This document shows, piece by piece, positions 23,846 through 36,700 of a DNA stretch of 64,000 nucleotides; within the stretch, counting starts at the first letter, position 1; every line of letters starts with the position of its first letter. The stretch is taken from NCBI GenBank assembly GCA_015143295.1, contig CM026565.1:31070052-31134051 (forward strand), in the 5' to 3' direction. The DNA is from Tetracentron sinense (Eukaryota > Streptophyta > Magnoliopsida > Trochodendrales > Trochodendraceae). Made by a program: the position numbers and the translations under genes. Below the pieces are notes generated by a model that saw only the letters and a list, made by a program, of their open reading frames with translations, ran no database searches and had not been told where the DNA came from.

Positions 23846-26800
23846 ATGGTGCAAAGGGGTACAAGAGGGGTTTTTGGGGTTTCTATGTGTGGTGAGGAGA
23901 TAGAGCAAATGTCTAGAGATGGAAGCCATTACAGCCTTTCTACTGGGATTCTTCCTTCTCTTGGAGCGAGGAGCAATCGCAGAGTAAAGCTTCGAAGATT
24001 CATTATTTCTCCTTATGATCGTCGTTACAGGTAATAGTCTACTATTTTTATTTTTTTATAATCTCTTTAGTCTTTTTCTGGGATTCTTTCGATTTTCTTG
24101 AAGATGTTTTTTTTTTTTTTTCGTATAATTTGTTGATTCTATGCTCTTTTATGTTTTATTTCATGTGCGAAATGGGAAAAAAGAACTTTTTGAATCTTTT
24201 GATTGTTCATTAGATTATAATTACTTTGTTTTGCATAGTATTGTTTTAGCAATGTTTTCTTGGTTGATTTTTGTTCTATTTTAGAAGTAGTTGGTAAAAA
24301 AAATAAAGGAAGAGACCTTCTGTATTTTCTCTCACTAAACCCGTGAGTGGCAATCGGTTTTCACGGAGATTTCGGTCCTTCAACCCGAACCGAAATTTTA
24401 GCGGCAAAATTTGGATTTTGTATTTTTTAAAAAATATTTCATTATATATATATATATCCGATATTTACCGAACCGAAATTTCGGAATATTTCGGTCCAAA
24501 ATTTCTGAAAATAATATTTTATAAATATTATTATTTAGAAATAAATATATAAAATTTCCAAATTTCGGTAAAAATATCAAATTTTTTTTTTTGGAATATT
24601 TCGAAATTTAAATTAAAAAAAAAATATTTAAAATCAAATTTCTGAATTTTGGAATTCTGAAATTTAACCCAAAATCCGAAATCTCGTCCTAAATTGCATT
24701 TTCTGAAATCATTATAATATTGATATAGGGGGGGGGGGTTTGACAAAACTGAGACTTCACAAAATCCCAACGGGATTTCAAACTTTAGTGAGTGGAGAGA
24801 TATGCTTTTATTGTATATTTAAAGAATGACACATGTAGAGTAGAAATACAACCGGGCCTTTATACAAAAGAGGAAACTAAATAAGATGGAAGATACTAAG
24901 GAGGGAACACATATTGGTTGGAGAGCGAATCTAGCTCATTGGTTTGCTCTACGTGATTGGCTTCTCTTAATTGGATATAGTTGCCTTAATACTCTCCCTC
25001 AAACTCAGCTGAGGAGATTGGTGAAGTCCAAGTGTGCAGTAAAGCTCCTGAAAAACAAAAAATTATTTCAGGTTTTAGAAAAATAACTACTGGAGTTAAT
25101 ATTTTTTTTATATTAAACATATAATGGGAATGAGGTGCTAGATATTTTGTTGGAGCTAGGCACAGTGCGGGTTAACAGCCCCGTAATTTCAAACTGTAAT
25201 GACTCAGTAGAGTTGGTCAGTACTGGGATGGCTGAACTAAATGAAAGCCCTCAGTTCCGGCATCGTTGCAGACATTCAGTGTAAAGATGACGAGAGAAGG
25301 CCTCAACAACGACACAGGGGGATGCAAGTATGCCTTCCTGGTCGACCAAGACTGGTTCATTAGCAACCTATCAGATCCTTTTGCGGTTCGATCTATGAGA
25401 TACGTTCCCGTAGTGCTGGACTGGAGGACATATATAGCAAATTGGACATGCCCCTTCTCTTCTTCGGAGAATTACAACGCCTATTGCTACAGAAATGGTT
25501 ACTTCAATGAATTCGAGCTTGAAATATGGTTATGGCTGTTCTTGTGGTTGGGGTTCACAAGGGAATCCTTATCTCCTCAACGGATGCCAAGGTAAGAAAT
25601 ACTCCTCTTAGAGTGAAAACGTTATTGCAGTTTTTGAGTTTGTGATTTTTGGACTGTGTAAACTCAATTGAATTGCTTTACTGAAGTTTTCTTTTGTCTT
25701 GAATGCATGCCATTTCTAGATGTGAATGAATGCTTGAAGCCAGATGCTTGCTCACCTGGCATGATCTGTGTAAATGGGGAAAACGGTTATGGTTGCCACT
25801 ACTTGGACACTCGTCGGTCTCCGGCTATGGCCATCGGTCTAGTTAAACTCATTTCCCCTACATTTGAATTACCCACTGCAAGAAAGGCTTCAGATTACGG
25901 GATTGGATTTGGTCTGACCCTCGAGAAACCAAAACCTTCTGGCCCTCTCACAAAGCCCTTTTAACCCCAGTTATGAAATATTAACTCCAGTAGTTATTTT
26001 TCTAAAACCTGAGGTTACAAAATTAAGGGTTTATGTTTATGTAGAAAAAAAACAAAAAATTATGGTCTATACAAAAGAGGAAACTAAATAAGATGAAAGA
26101 TGTTAAGGAGGGAACATATATTAGTTGGAGAGCAAATATAGCTCCTCGATTTGCTCTACGTGATTGGCTTCTCTTGATTGGATATAGTTACCTTAATAGT
26201 TGAAAGCTTTGGTTTGAGTTGATTTTAAGGGTCTGCAATTTAAATGCCTCTACTTGCATTGTTCAATTTGTGGAGATTCGTACTTTCTGGGTTTCCTATG
26301 AAGAAAAACTAGTTTGTGACATAAAATCTAATTGATATTTTTGGTTTTTATATTGTATCTTAATTGATTATGCATATTTATTTAAAACAAAATTTATTTG
26401 GAGTTTGGAGTTTCATAAATTTAATGAGGATTTCATAAGTTTTTGACCATACAAATGAAAAGAAAAAAATCTTATTAATTTTAACCCAGCTGAAATTAAT
26501 TCTTGCAGAGCTTGGGAGACTGTTTTGGTTGTTCTAGTCGTCTATACTGCTTGGGTGTCTCCTTTTGAATTTGGATTCCTTGAGAGAGAAAAAGGACCTC
26601 TTGCCATTACTGATAATATTGTCAATGGATTCTTTGCCGTGGATATTGTCCTTACATTCTTCGTGGCCTACCTCGATAGGGCTACTTACCTCCTTGTAGA
26701 TAACCCAAAGCAGATTGCTTGGAAGTATACGAGATCTTGGTTGGCCTTTGATGTCATATCCACAATCCCCTTTGAACTCGCTCGAAAGATTTTGGTCTCA

Positions 26801-29800
26801 TCTTTCCAGTCGTATGGCTTCTTCAACATGCTTCGGCTCTGGCGTCTCCGCAGAGTCAGCACCCTATTTTCCAGGTATAGTTGGTTTTCCCCCTATCAGC
26901 TTCTCATGAACACCAATGTTTAGAACATAGTTACCAGAGCGAGAAACGAAAATGAGAAGCACAACAAAAGCGGAAAGCGGGAAGCGAGGCTCAAAAAAAC
27001 CATAGTAAAGGGGAAACGAGGAATGAGATATAGGCTTCTCATTTCCATTATGTTATTATGAGTAACTACATCTTTGATTTTTATTTTACATTAGATTTTT
27101 GTGGAAAAGAGTTTACACTCTATGCTATAAACTCTGGTCTACCCCATCACTTCATACATACAACTCCCTTTAACTAATAAATGGGATGTGATGGAAGCGA
27201 GTTTCCTAGGAAGCGAGTCTGGAAAACAAGCTTCCCACCCTCTACATAGCTTCCTTGCAACTACGGTTCAGAAGTCAAACTGGTTGATTTTGAATAATAC
27301 TTTCTGATTTGAATTTTCATTCCTGGATCGTAAATGTCCCCATTATCCTTTACTTAACAGATTAGAGAAAGATAGGGACTTCAACTACTTTTGGGTTCGA
27401 TGTGCAAAGCTTATCTGTGTGAGTATCTCGCAGAAATCATTGCTCATTTTAATGAAAGAAATTGGACTCTTAGAAACGAGATATCTAACTAGGCTTGGGA
27501 TGTCCTTCTAGGTAACTCTCTTTGTGGTTCACTGCGCCGGTTGCTTCTTTTATCTTCTTGCTGCTCATTATCCTGACCCAACTAAGACGTGGATTGGAAA
27601 ACCTAAGGATAACTTCCTCAAACAAAGCCTGTGGATCCGGTATGTGGTGTCGATGTATTGGTCCATCACTACCCTCACAACTACTGGGTATGGAGATTTG
27701 CATCCTGAGAATACAAGGGAGAGGATATTTGACATCTTCTACATGCTTTTCAACCTTGGATTGACATCATATCTGATTGGAAATATGACCAACTTGGTTG
27801 TCCATGGGACCAGTCGAACAAGAAAATTCGTAAGTAAATTTTTTCTTAATTATTGTCTAAATCAAGTATCTGGGGTGAAGTCTAGAGTGGTGGAAGATTA
27901 AAGGAATCGTTCCTTTCAAAATTAATTGAACATCTTCAATATTCCACTATAAGGGTTTCCTTATATGCTTTAGAAGTTCTACATCTTATATTACCTATAC
28001 AACATTCCTATGACAAGTGCACTGGGCATCATACGCATGGTTTAAAAACTCGCCGAAACTGATACATATCGGTTTCGGTTGCACTTGAGACCCAAAACCA
28101 CACATTTACCTTCTTTTTCTGAAAAAAAATAAGACCCAGTCGAAACCGTTACATATCGGCCGAGCCCTAAGATACATAACGGTTTCGGGCGTATGACTTG
28201 CTCGACGCCTTCATTCCGTAAAGACCTAAACACACCACAAAACCTCTCTTTGCTTCCTCTCTTCTTCTCTACCCATTCTAACCCCTTTTACCTAAAATCC
28301 TTTTGATTTTTGTTGATTAACAACTTGATTTGAGGATTCAATCATTGATTTAAAAAAAATTACTTCACGTTCTTCATTTCGGGGAAAACTCAATTTGACA
28401 GCTAAATTGGGTAAGTTTTCTCAAAATTTTAATACAAATCATGTTTATTACAACCGAAACTTATTAAATGCATGTGAGTTTCATGGATTTCACTTGAAAT
28501 CCATGAACATTTGTTAATTACTTGATGATCCAACCTATAATTCTATGTGGCTTTAGCACTTAGCAGTGTATATTTCTACTTTCGACCCATCTAGTACCTT
28601 TGTATTTCATTATTTCTACATTTTCAACTTGATATTGGCTTTAGAACAATGTTGTTACTCATTTACTGTGTTGTTTTTATTTTTTTTCCTATTTATTGTG
28701 ATTTTTTAGATTTTTTTAAAAAAAAAAGAAAAATAAATAAATAAACGCCCGAAACCGATACGTATCGGTTTCGGCCGAGTTCGTAACGGTGGCCGAAACC
28801 GAGTTTTTAAACCTTGATCATACGCGATTTAGGTATTTTTACATGTCATATGCATTGTGTTCATGATTTGCTGTTTTTTTTTTTGTTATTATAGTATTCA
28901 AAAGTACTTGAGCACGCATCATGACTCTTATAGATTTTATTGGTGTACCCTTTTGCATTATGCATGATTTAGGTATTTTTATGTCATTTGCAATGTGTTC
29001 TTGATTTACTGGCATATTGTTATTATGGTATTCATAAGTACTTGAGCATGCATCATGACTTCTATAAATTTTACTGGTGTACCTTCTTCTTCTGTTTTTG
29101 ATTTGGTGTGTTCCTGTTGAATTCAGAGGGATACCATTCAAGCTGCCTCGAGTTTTGCACAAAGGAACCAACTCCCTGATCGCCTGCAAGATCAGATGCT
29201 TGCACACTTGTGTTTGAAGTTCAGAACTGACTCAGAGGGGCTGCAGCAGCAAGAGATTCTTGATGCCCTACCCAAAGCCATCCGATCAAGTATTTCGCAT
29301 TTCCTCTTCTATTCTCTTGTCGACAAGGTGTACTTGTTCCGTGGGCTATCAAATGACTTTCTTTTCCAACTGGTAATCCGCTAAGAATACCTCCAACTTT
29401 TATGTTCTCTACTTAGGCATTTCTCCTCACATCTACGTTTTGTATTCCGTAAATTTTGAAGGTATCAGAGATGAAAGCTGAATATTTCCCTCCCAAAGAA
29501 GACGTGATCTTACAAAATGAAGCACCCACTGATTTTTACGTTCTCGTTTCTGGTGCTGTGGTAACCACTGTACTTCTTACTTGTAGGTTTTCATATTGTT
29601 TCCTTTTGTCTGAACCGAACTAATTATGCTTCCACACTAGAAAAATGGGCCAGGTTTACTTCTCACTCAAAAGTCAGTGATTTATTTTTCTTGTCATTTT
29701 TGCAAATATTGACCTCTGATATTAAAAATTACCTTACAGGATCTTCTGGTACTCAAGAATGGAACAGAACAGGCAAGTCTAATTACTAAAACCCTCTCAG

Positions 29801-32800
29801 TAGCATTGTACAGCATATAATTCAGCAGGGGATATGAATCCTGGGTTTACGATGATTAAGAAAATGCTCTCTGAGACAGATGGATGGGATGATTGCAGGT
29901 TGTTGGAGAAGCCAAGTTGGGGGATCTCTGCGGCGAGATTAGTGTCCTTTTTTACAGGCCGCAGCTGTTCACTGTGCGCACCAAACGATTGAGTCAGCTG
30001 CTACGGTTGAATCGTACTGCGTTCTTGAATATTATTCAGGCCAATATTGGAGATGGGACCATAATCATGAACAATCTCCTGCAGGTAAACCCGATTCCCC
30101 CCATTGACTTTTTACTTAAATGGTTTAACTAAATAAAACCTGTTTTTTTTTTTGTTCTCGGATATCATTTACCTATGGTTAGTGGTCATTGGTTAGCTTG
30201 AGGATTGGAGCTCTTGCAACTCATCACTCAATGGGATTAGAGCATTCCTAGCAGCCTCACCAAAATAACTTTTTGGTTATTTTGGTGAGCCAAAAGACTA
30301 AAAAGGTGCTAAAATGACTCCCAGCAGCCTCAACAGAATGAAGAAATCCCTTTGGTGAGTCTACAGAACTCACCAAGTTTGGTGAGTACCGTAGACTCAC
30401 CAAAGTTAAATCTTCTCACCCTTGGGCCCACACAAATAATAAAATAAGGTTTCTCTCTCTCCCTTTCTTTTTTGTGGTCCCACACAAACAATAAAATAAT
30501 ATTTTTCTCTTTCTTCCTTTTTCGTTTTCCCACACAAATGATAAAATATTGCTTCTCTCTCCTTTTGTTTTGGTTAAAATGGTGAGGCTGTTGGGAGTGT
30601 TTTCAAAAAGTGGCTCACCAAAACCAATTTTTGTGGGTTTTGGCTATTTTGGTGAGTGAAATTTGGTGAGGCTGCTAAGAATGCTCTTAGATCCCGAGAC
30701 CTCTCACTTGAGAGGCCACACCCCACCATTGAAGCAAGAGGCAGGGTGTACCTATCTAAGGGTAGGATTTCTATTTATTACTTGAAAGCTTATAGACATT
30801 TTTCATGTTTTCCCATCATGGGCCTTTATGTATTCCCTTATGTACCTGTCCCTAAACTACATAGTCCTAATCAGAGGAGGATACATTTTCAGTTTTCCCT
30901 TGGGTACCTCTCACTAGTACGCATAGTCCTTAATAAAAATTTAGTAGGGATACGAATCCGTAAAATGTAATTTTTTTGTGGACAGCATTGATTTTTCTTG
31001 TTGGGTGATGCAGCATTTGAAAGAGCTGAAAGAGGACTCATTGATGGAACAAATTTTGATGGAAACGGAGAACATGCTAGTTCGGGATAGAATGGACTTG
31101 CCTCTCAGTCTATGCTTTGCAACGATGAGAGGAGATGATCTATTGTTGCATCAGTTGCTGAAACGGGGTTTGGATCCAAATGAATCGGACAACAGTGGGC
31201 GAACAGCTCTGGTGTGTAAATTTCCTGTTTCTGCATCTATATTTTGTAAACATGTCAGACTTCTTTTAATTATCTCTATATTATATATACCTTTGTTTTC
31301 TGTACAACCAGCACATTGCAGTATCCAAGGGAAATGAAAGCTGCGTTCTTCTCCTCCTAGATTATGGAGCAGACCCTAACAGCAGAGGTATCTTCTAGCC
31401 TATAACCAAATTCCATACAATGGCCCAGCTCTGTTAGAAAATTTTATTGTTTTTTTCCCTTTTCCACTTCTTGCCATTGTTTCTCATCATGTTTCCGCTT
31501 GCCCTTTTTTGTCCTTTTTTTTAATTAAAAAAAAATTCTTAAGGTGGAATTATTTCTTTAGAGTTTTGCTATAAGCAGGTCCGGCCTAAGCCATTAGGAG
31601 GCCTAAAGCGAAAATTTTAAATGTTTTTTTATTTTTTATTTTTTAATATTATTAAAAAAAATTAACTATAACTGGAGTCTTTTTAATATTTTAAATAGAC
31701 CTTTTATTTTTTTTAATATTCTAAATGGGGCCTTTTTAATATTATTATTTTTATTTTTTTTAATGGGGCCTAAAGCAAAGGCTTTGATGGCTTAATGGAT
31801 GGGCCCGGCCCTGAGCAGGTTTTGGGACTTCGTACAGTACCTTAGTCTTCCTTTCCAGATTTCATTAAGCATTTCCACTAAGGGTCAATCAGTCAATCAC
31901 TATATTTGTATATTCGTCTATTTCTTCGGGTTGGTTTGTAGGATTCTTTTCTTGTTATTTACTTCTCCAATTCCAAGTTGGGATAGTCAGATTCAGTGCA
32001 TTCTATCATTCGTTCCTATTTTAACAAACCATTAACTTAAATCTTAATTGCCTTTGCATCTTTTAAAAAAAATATATATATATTTAAATGTAAAAACCAA
32101 ATATTTTAGGGGCCGTTTGGATACACTTCCATTTTTCAGTTTTTGTTTTCTGTTTTTTAAAACTGAAAATAAGTTTTTGTTTTTAAATTTTTTAAGTAGA
32201 AAATATGTTTAGCTTTACTAACTATTACTTGTTTTAAAAAAAAAAAAAAAATGCGTTTGGGAAATATGATGAATATAATAATGAGTAAGCAATTCCAATC
32301 CATAGTGGTGGTGGTGGTGGTGATGGTGGTGGTGATGATGTTGGTGGCATTGGTGGTGAGTGGTGGTGGGGTGGTGGTGGTGGTGTTGGTGGTGGTGGTG
32401 GAGTGGTTGTTGTGGTGGTGGTGGTGAGTGGTAGTGGGGTGGTGGTGGTGGTGAGTGGTAGTAAGTGGTGGTGGGGTGGTAGTGGTGGTGAGTGGTGGAG
32501 TGGTGGTGATGGTTGGTGGTGGTGGTGGTTGAGTGGTGTTGGTGGCGCTGGTGGTGGAGTGGTTGTGGTGGTGGTGGTGAGTGGTAGTGAGTGGTGGTGA
32601 TGGTGATGGTGATTGTGGTGGTGGTGATGTTTGTGGTGGTGGTGGGTGGTGGTGATGGGTGGTGGGTGGTGGTGGTGGTGGAGTGGTGTTGGTGGTCGAG
32701 TAGTAATGGTGTTAGAGTGGTGCATAGTGGTTCTGTTTTTGTTTTTTGTTTCCAAAAACAGAGGTAACAGGAATTTTCTGTTACCATGATTTTCAAAAAT

Positions 32801-33546
32801 TTTACTACTAATTTTTTAAAACCAAAAATAGAAACATGTTTACCAAACATGTTTTGTGTAAAAATTTCTAAATTTTTGTTTTTAAAAACAGAAAACAAAA
32901 AACGGAAGTGCAACCAAACGGGGCCTTAATATTTCTATTCAAAGTGTTCACTAGCCTCCTTACACACTCTTTCTCTATTAATATAATAACTACCAGAGCG
33001 AGAAGCGAAAACGAGAAACAAAGCGAAAGCGGAAAGCGAGACTCAAAAAAGTCATTAGAAACGGGAAGCAAGAAATGAGATATAGGCTCCTCATTCCCAT
33101 TATGTTATTTATGGGTAGTTATTCATTTGATTTTATCTTACATGAGATTTTTGTAGAAACGTAGGTGTCTTAGGTTTCAAACCGACGATACTTGCTTAGA
33201 GTCTACACTTAGGCTATAAATTGTGGTCTACCACATCACTTCACACATACAGCTTTCTTTGACTACTAAATGAGACGTGATGAAAGCGAACTTCCTAGGA
33301 AGAGAGTCTGTTCGAGGAAACGAGCTTCCTAAGAGGAGAGTATTCGAGGAAACGAGCTTCCTAGGAAGTGAGCTTCCCACCTTATATATAGCTTCCCGGA
33401 AATTATGCTAATTTATATATATAAGCAAACTTCTTAGGAAGAGAGTCTGTTCGAGGAAACGAGCTTCCTAAGAGGAGAGTATTCGAGGAAACGAGCTTCT
33501 TAGGAAGCGAGCTTCCCACCTTATATATAGCTTCCAGGAAACTATG

Positions 33547-33581
<35 letters not shown>

Positions 33582-33748
33582 AAGGATACTAATGAGCCAT
33601 GCTTATTAAAGCTTTTGATGAGCGGTCCCTCTTGAAAGATGACATGTGGCAATCTTTTTTAAATCCAACGGTTGGATGTTGAGGTGGGTTCATTGAGAAA
33701 TACATGTCAAAAAATCAATTTGATCGGATGTGTTAAGACCGTTCGATA

Positions 33749-33784
<36 letters not shown>

Positions 33785-36700
33785 GAGTTGGCTAGTCAAG
33801 ACTATAAGTTATAGTCACCTTGACGTCGGTTGAGTGACACTTGGCATTTATGTTTTGAATCTAACCATTGGATATTTGGATGTCAATGTAAGTCTCTTGG
33901 GAGACATGTGGCAAAAAATCAGCCCAATCGGAGGTGTATAGACTATAGACTAGTGTAGTCAAGGCGTTTAGGCGATACCTAGGCGATTAGGCCTGGCTAG
34001 GCAAGGCGCTGCTTAGGCGACGCCCAGGCGATAAAAATAATTAAATTATATTTATATATATTAAATATATTTATATGTAATATTAATATATACACATTAT
34101 ATAAATAATAGATACATAATTAGTTTGAAGTTTTCTAACTTTTAAGGTAATTTTGAGCATTGAGTTTGGATGTTGCTTTTAAAGTTTAAATGCACCATCT
34201 ATATCTAAGATAGTGTTTTTAGAATTTAAAAAGAGGGTTTTAAAATAGGGTTTAAGAGTTTAAATGATGGTTTTAAAATAGGGTTTAAAATGGGAAATGT
34301 TTAACTTAACGCCGCCGTATTCCACTATAGAGGAATGTGCGGTCCTCATTGGTCCATGTCCCCCTTTTTAACACCCATCAGTTACGGTTAAGATTCATTC
34401 ATCCCTAGGGTTAAGCAATCTAACCTTAGTTTTTGAAAACAAAATATATTAATCTTAATTTTCTTAAGCTTAACCATAGTTAAAAGAGTATTAAAAAGGA
34501 CACGTGGACACAACATTTGACTACATAGTCAAATGTGTGGTGGACTAATCACTACCATATTTAAAATATGGTTTAAAAGAGGTTTTAAATGAAGTTTTAA
34601 AATGAGATTTTAAAGGAGAGTAGAGTTTTTAGAAAAAAAATTGTATGGACCGCTTAGGCGACTAGATGGCTAGGCGACAAACAGTGAATTTCACCCACCT
34701 AGAGGGGCGCCTAGGTGGTTGAGGCCCAAAACGCCTAGGGTGACGCCTTGACTACACTGCTATGAACCATCTAATTAGACGTTGGAAAATCAGCAATTTC
34801 TATAGCTTAGGTAGGGTGTAGTGAATCCTAAGGGGACTAGGGTCTAATCGGACGGTCGGATTCGAAAAACACCTGCCACGTGTCCCTCAATCGGCAATGT
34901 AGCTTACTATAAATTATAGTTTGAGAGGAAAGTCCATTCTACCCCATTTTACTCAAGTCATTATTCAAAAGATTAATTAACTTTTCTTTTATATATATAT
35001 ATATATTTATGTATTATTTTCCTATAAGATATAGCCAATTCCCTATGAGTTATCACTTAGTACATGGAGGCACAATAACTCAAACCAAATTATTTTGCAT
35101 TAGAGCATATATTGATATTGGTTCATGTCTTGACTTTACTATTAGAATTATATCTATTTGATTCATATTGACATCTATGAAAATAAATTTATTTTTGTAA
35201 TAATATATCTTACAATCATTTGGTCGGTGTATCTTGTATTGTGGATTCACCTATCCGAAATCGACTAACGTCCATGTGCAAGTTACGAACCTACACTTTC
35301 GTTAACGGCAAAAGATTACCTTTGGTGGCTGCCCGAGCTAAGCGCTCGGGCATCCACAAAACAATGGGCATGTGGCAGATGTCAGTGGGCAGAAGTCATT
35401 TCACCTGTCCCCATCATTTTGACTTTTGCCCCACTGACAGCTTTTCCCTTTAAAATGACCACGTGTCTTATGCTTTGTGGATGCCCGAGCCCTTAGCTCG
35501 GGCAGCCACCAGAGGTAATCTTTTGCCTTCTTTAACCTTTCTCCCTTCATCAACCGTGAGTCTGTGACCCCCCATCTAAATGTCAGGGACTCTCCGTCCA
35601 CTTCATTTTCTATCACCTCTTTGTCGATATTCTGAACTATTATCAACCATAGGAAATCCCACCCATTTGGATTGTATAATGTGTCATCCAAAAGTTTGAG
35701 GGCCAGATTGCTTGTTATCTTGCAGTGGTTAATATGATTTGGGAACATATTCAATCGTGATTGAACTCTCCCCGAGTTCAATCGCACCCACAGGTCAACA
35801 CGTGTCCCTTCTAATCCTCATTAACTGTAGTTAAGATTCACTAACCCTTAGGGTTCAACAATCTAACCTTGTTTTAAAAAATATATATTAACAAAAAATT
35901 AACCCTAGGAGTTCAAATTTCTTAACGGTTAAAAGGGGGCTCTGTGAGTGCACTTGAACAGGATCTGGACTCGGTTAATATTACTTTTATTATATTTATA
36001 TGAACAATTTTTGTCAATCTCATTTTCTTTTAGGGCATATATTGAGATTGGAAGGCTGACATAGATGGAATAATGTTTACATACAAGCACAAATGATTAT
36101 GCAGAATGACTATTGGTTCAGGTAGCTTCAACCATTTCATTATGTTTTATTTACATAGATTCAGAAGGGAATATTCCCCTTTGGGAAGCAATATTGGGGG
36201 TGCATGAATCAGTGATCAAACTGCTAATCGAAAATGGTGCGAAGATATCTTCTGGTGATGTGGGTCACTTTGCATGCACTGCCGCTGAGCAAAACAAGTT
36301 AGGCTTGCTCCAGGAAATCGTACAGTACGGAGGGGATGTTACTTTGCCTATGAGCAATGGAAATACTGCACTTCATGTAGCAGTTTGTGAAGGAAACACT
36401 GAAATTGTTAAGTTCCTGTTGGACCAAGGGGCTGAGGTTGACAAGGAGGACATCAATGGTTGGACCCCAAGGGATCTGGCAGATCAGCAAGGCCACGAAG
36501 AAATAAAAGCTCTCTTCCAATCCAAACAAGAGACCAAAATTCAATCTATCATCACCATCACTGAGCCTCGGGGGATACGCCACCTTGGGAGGTTGACAAG
36601 TGATCCAACGATCCGCTCTTTGTCCAGTGTAGGCACAGCCCCTGCTGTGGAGGTGCCATGGGGTTATAACCGTCGAAGTCGCAGAGCTAACAACTTCCAC

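Noticed and set aside
24332..24790. Possible element bounded by CACTAAA/TTTAGTG (CACTA-like or hAT-like)
   Set aside because: Flanks show no 3-bp or 8-bp duplication; kept only as a repeat-rich region.
32218..32913. Long minus-strand open frames of His/Thr/Pro across the GGT array
   Set aside because: They exist only because a trinucleotide repeat has no stops in some frames; no start context, codon bias or domain.
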